From CAZXFH01 sp964640055 (GTDB lineage Bacteria > Fidelibacterota > UBA2242 > JAFGTP01), in contig CAZXFH010000035.1 in NCBI GenBank assembly GCA_964640055.1, forward strand, positions 1-33,840: a stretch of DNA of 33,840 bases, written 5' to 3'. The notes beneath the pieces were generated by a model, which was given only the letters and a program-made list of their open reading frames with translations, was not told the origin of the DNA and ran no database searches. The position numbers were made by a program, and so were the translations under genes. Every line of letters begins with the position of its first letter. Position 1 is the stretch's first letter. This document shows positions 33,762 to 33,840 of this stretch, piece after piece.

Positions 33762-33840
33762 ATGAGTCCAGGTGATGAAGGAAAAAAGGGGTATCATTGC
33801 GCGTATCAAATTCACTATCATCTGGTGTTTCCGGTCAAGT
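33762..33840 (+). CDS. tnpA: IS200/IS605-family transposase TnpA, 5' part only
   Basis: The frame from ATG 33762 runs off the window after 26 codons. It reads MSPGDEGKKG then YHCAYQIHYHLVFPVK. The YxxHYHLVF...K pattern at the start is characteristic of the single-strand Y1 HUH transposases of IS200/IS605, which normally begin with such a strand followed by YRR. The HUH motif and catalytic tyrosine would lie beyond the edge, so intactness cannot be judged. The upstream hairpin supports the call. Confidence 0.75.
   Translation, partial: MSPGDEGKKGYHCAYQIHYHLVFPVK

Noticed and set aside
1..33840. CRISPR arrays, tRNA or rRNA genes
   Set aside because: No regularly spaced direct repeats, cloverleaf-like T-loop patterns or conserved rRNA stretches were noticed by reading; short RNA genes could still be missed without a covariance search.

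Overview
This 33.8 kb window is bacterial chromosomal DNA of moderate, slightly AT-leaning composition. It is dense with housekeeping genes in long co-directional runs. I cannot name the species. A bacterial geranylgeranylglyceryl-phosphate synthase-type enzyme, a sugar-kinase/RapZ fusion paired with a sugar nucleotidyltransferase, a two-subunit-type glycine decarboxylase and an EF-P with arginine at the loop tip suggest a member of the Bacteroidota/FCB side of the tree or a related candidate phylum. This placement is inference from gene content only.

Layout. (1) 76-675 (+): small methyltransferase. (2) 690-7421 (-): a probable operon reading DUF362 ferredoxin-like protein, aminosugar-type kinase fused to a RapZ C-terminal domain, sugar-phosphate nucleotidyltransferase, flavodoxin-domain protein, glucose-6-phosphate isomerase, a decayed DJ-1/PfpI gene and an MBL-fold hydrolase. 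(3) 7798-9237 (-): membrane-anchored or secreted M28 peptidase. (4) 9360-20624 (-): an unusually long uninterrupted run of thirteen genes (efp, accB, accC, gcvH, gcvPA, GGGPS-like, gmhA, xerD, site-2 protease, a 60-residue membrane protein, ftcD, mutL, miaA), with several start/stop overlaps. A good sigma70-type promoter lies in front of efp. (5) 20783-22423 (+): PHP/CehA-type metallohydrolase, divergent from efp. (6) 22458-26944 (-): a region with signs of decay: a methyltransferase split by a frameshift at an A AAA AAG heptamer, a shredded reading frame, an intact SDR, an intact YtcJ-like amidohydrolase and a MATE transporter pseudogene. (7) 27129-31438 (+): site-2 protease, mltG and a PcrA/UvrD helicase. 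(8) 31513-31944 (-): rnhA. (9) 32157-33672 (+): hemW and a cupin protein. (10) The right edge enters an IS200/IS605-type insertion sequence: the first 26 codons of tnpA preceded by an imperfect left-end hairpin.

How the genes fit together. The efp-to-miaA run mixes translation quality (EF-P, MiaA), fatty-acid initiation (AccB/AccC), one-carbon/folate supply (GcvH, GcvPA, FtcD), ether-type lipid and heptose precursors (GGGPS, GmhA), genome maintenance (XerD, MutL) and membrane proteolysis. The pgi operon links fructose-6-phosphate production to a kinase carrying the domain that RapZ uses to sense glucosamine-6-phosphate, plus a nucleotidyltransferase; an amino-sugar salvage or sensing module is a reasonable hypothesis.

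No tRNA, rRNA, CRISPR array or prophage was seen. The most unusual points are the kinase-RapZ fusion operon, the slippery-heptamer frameshift, the EF-P Arg32 and the series of gene remnants.
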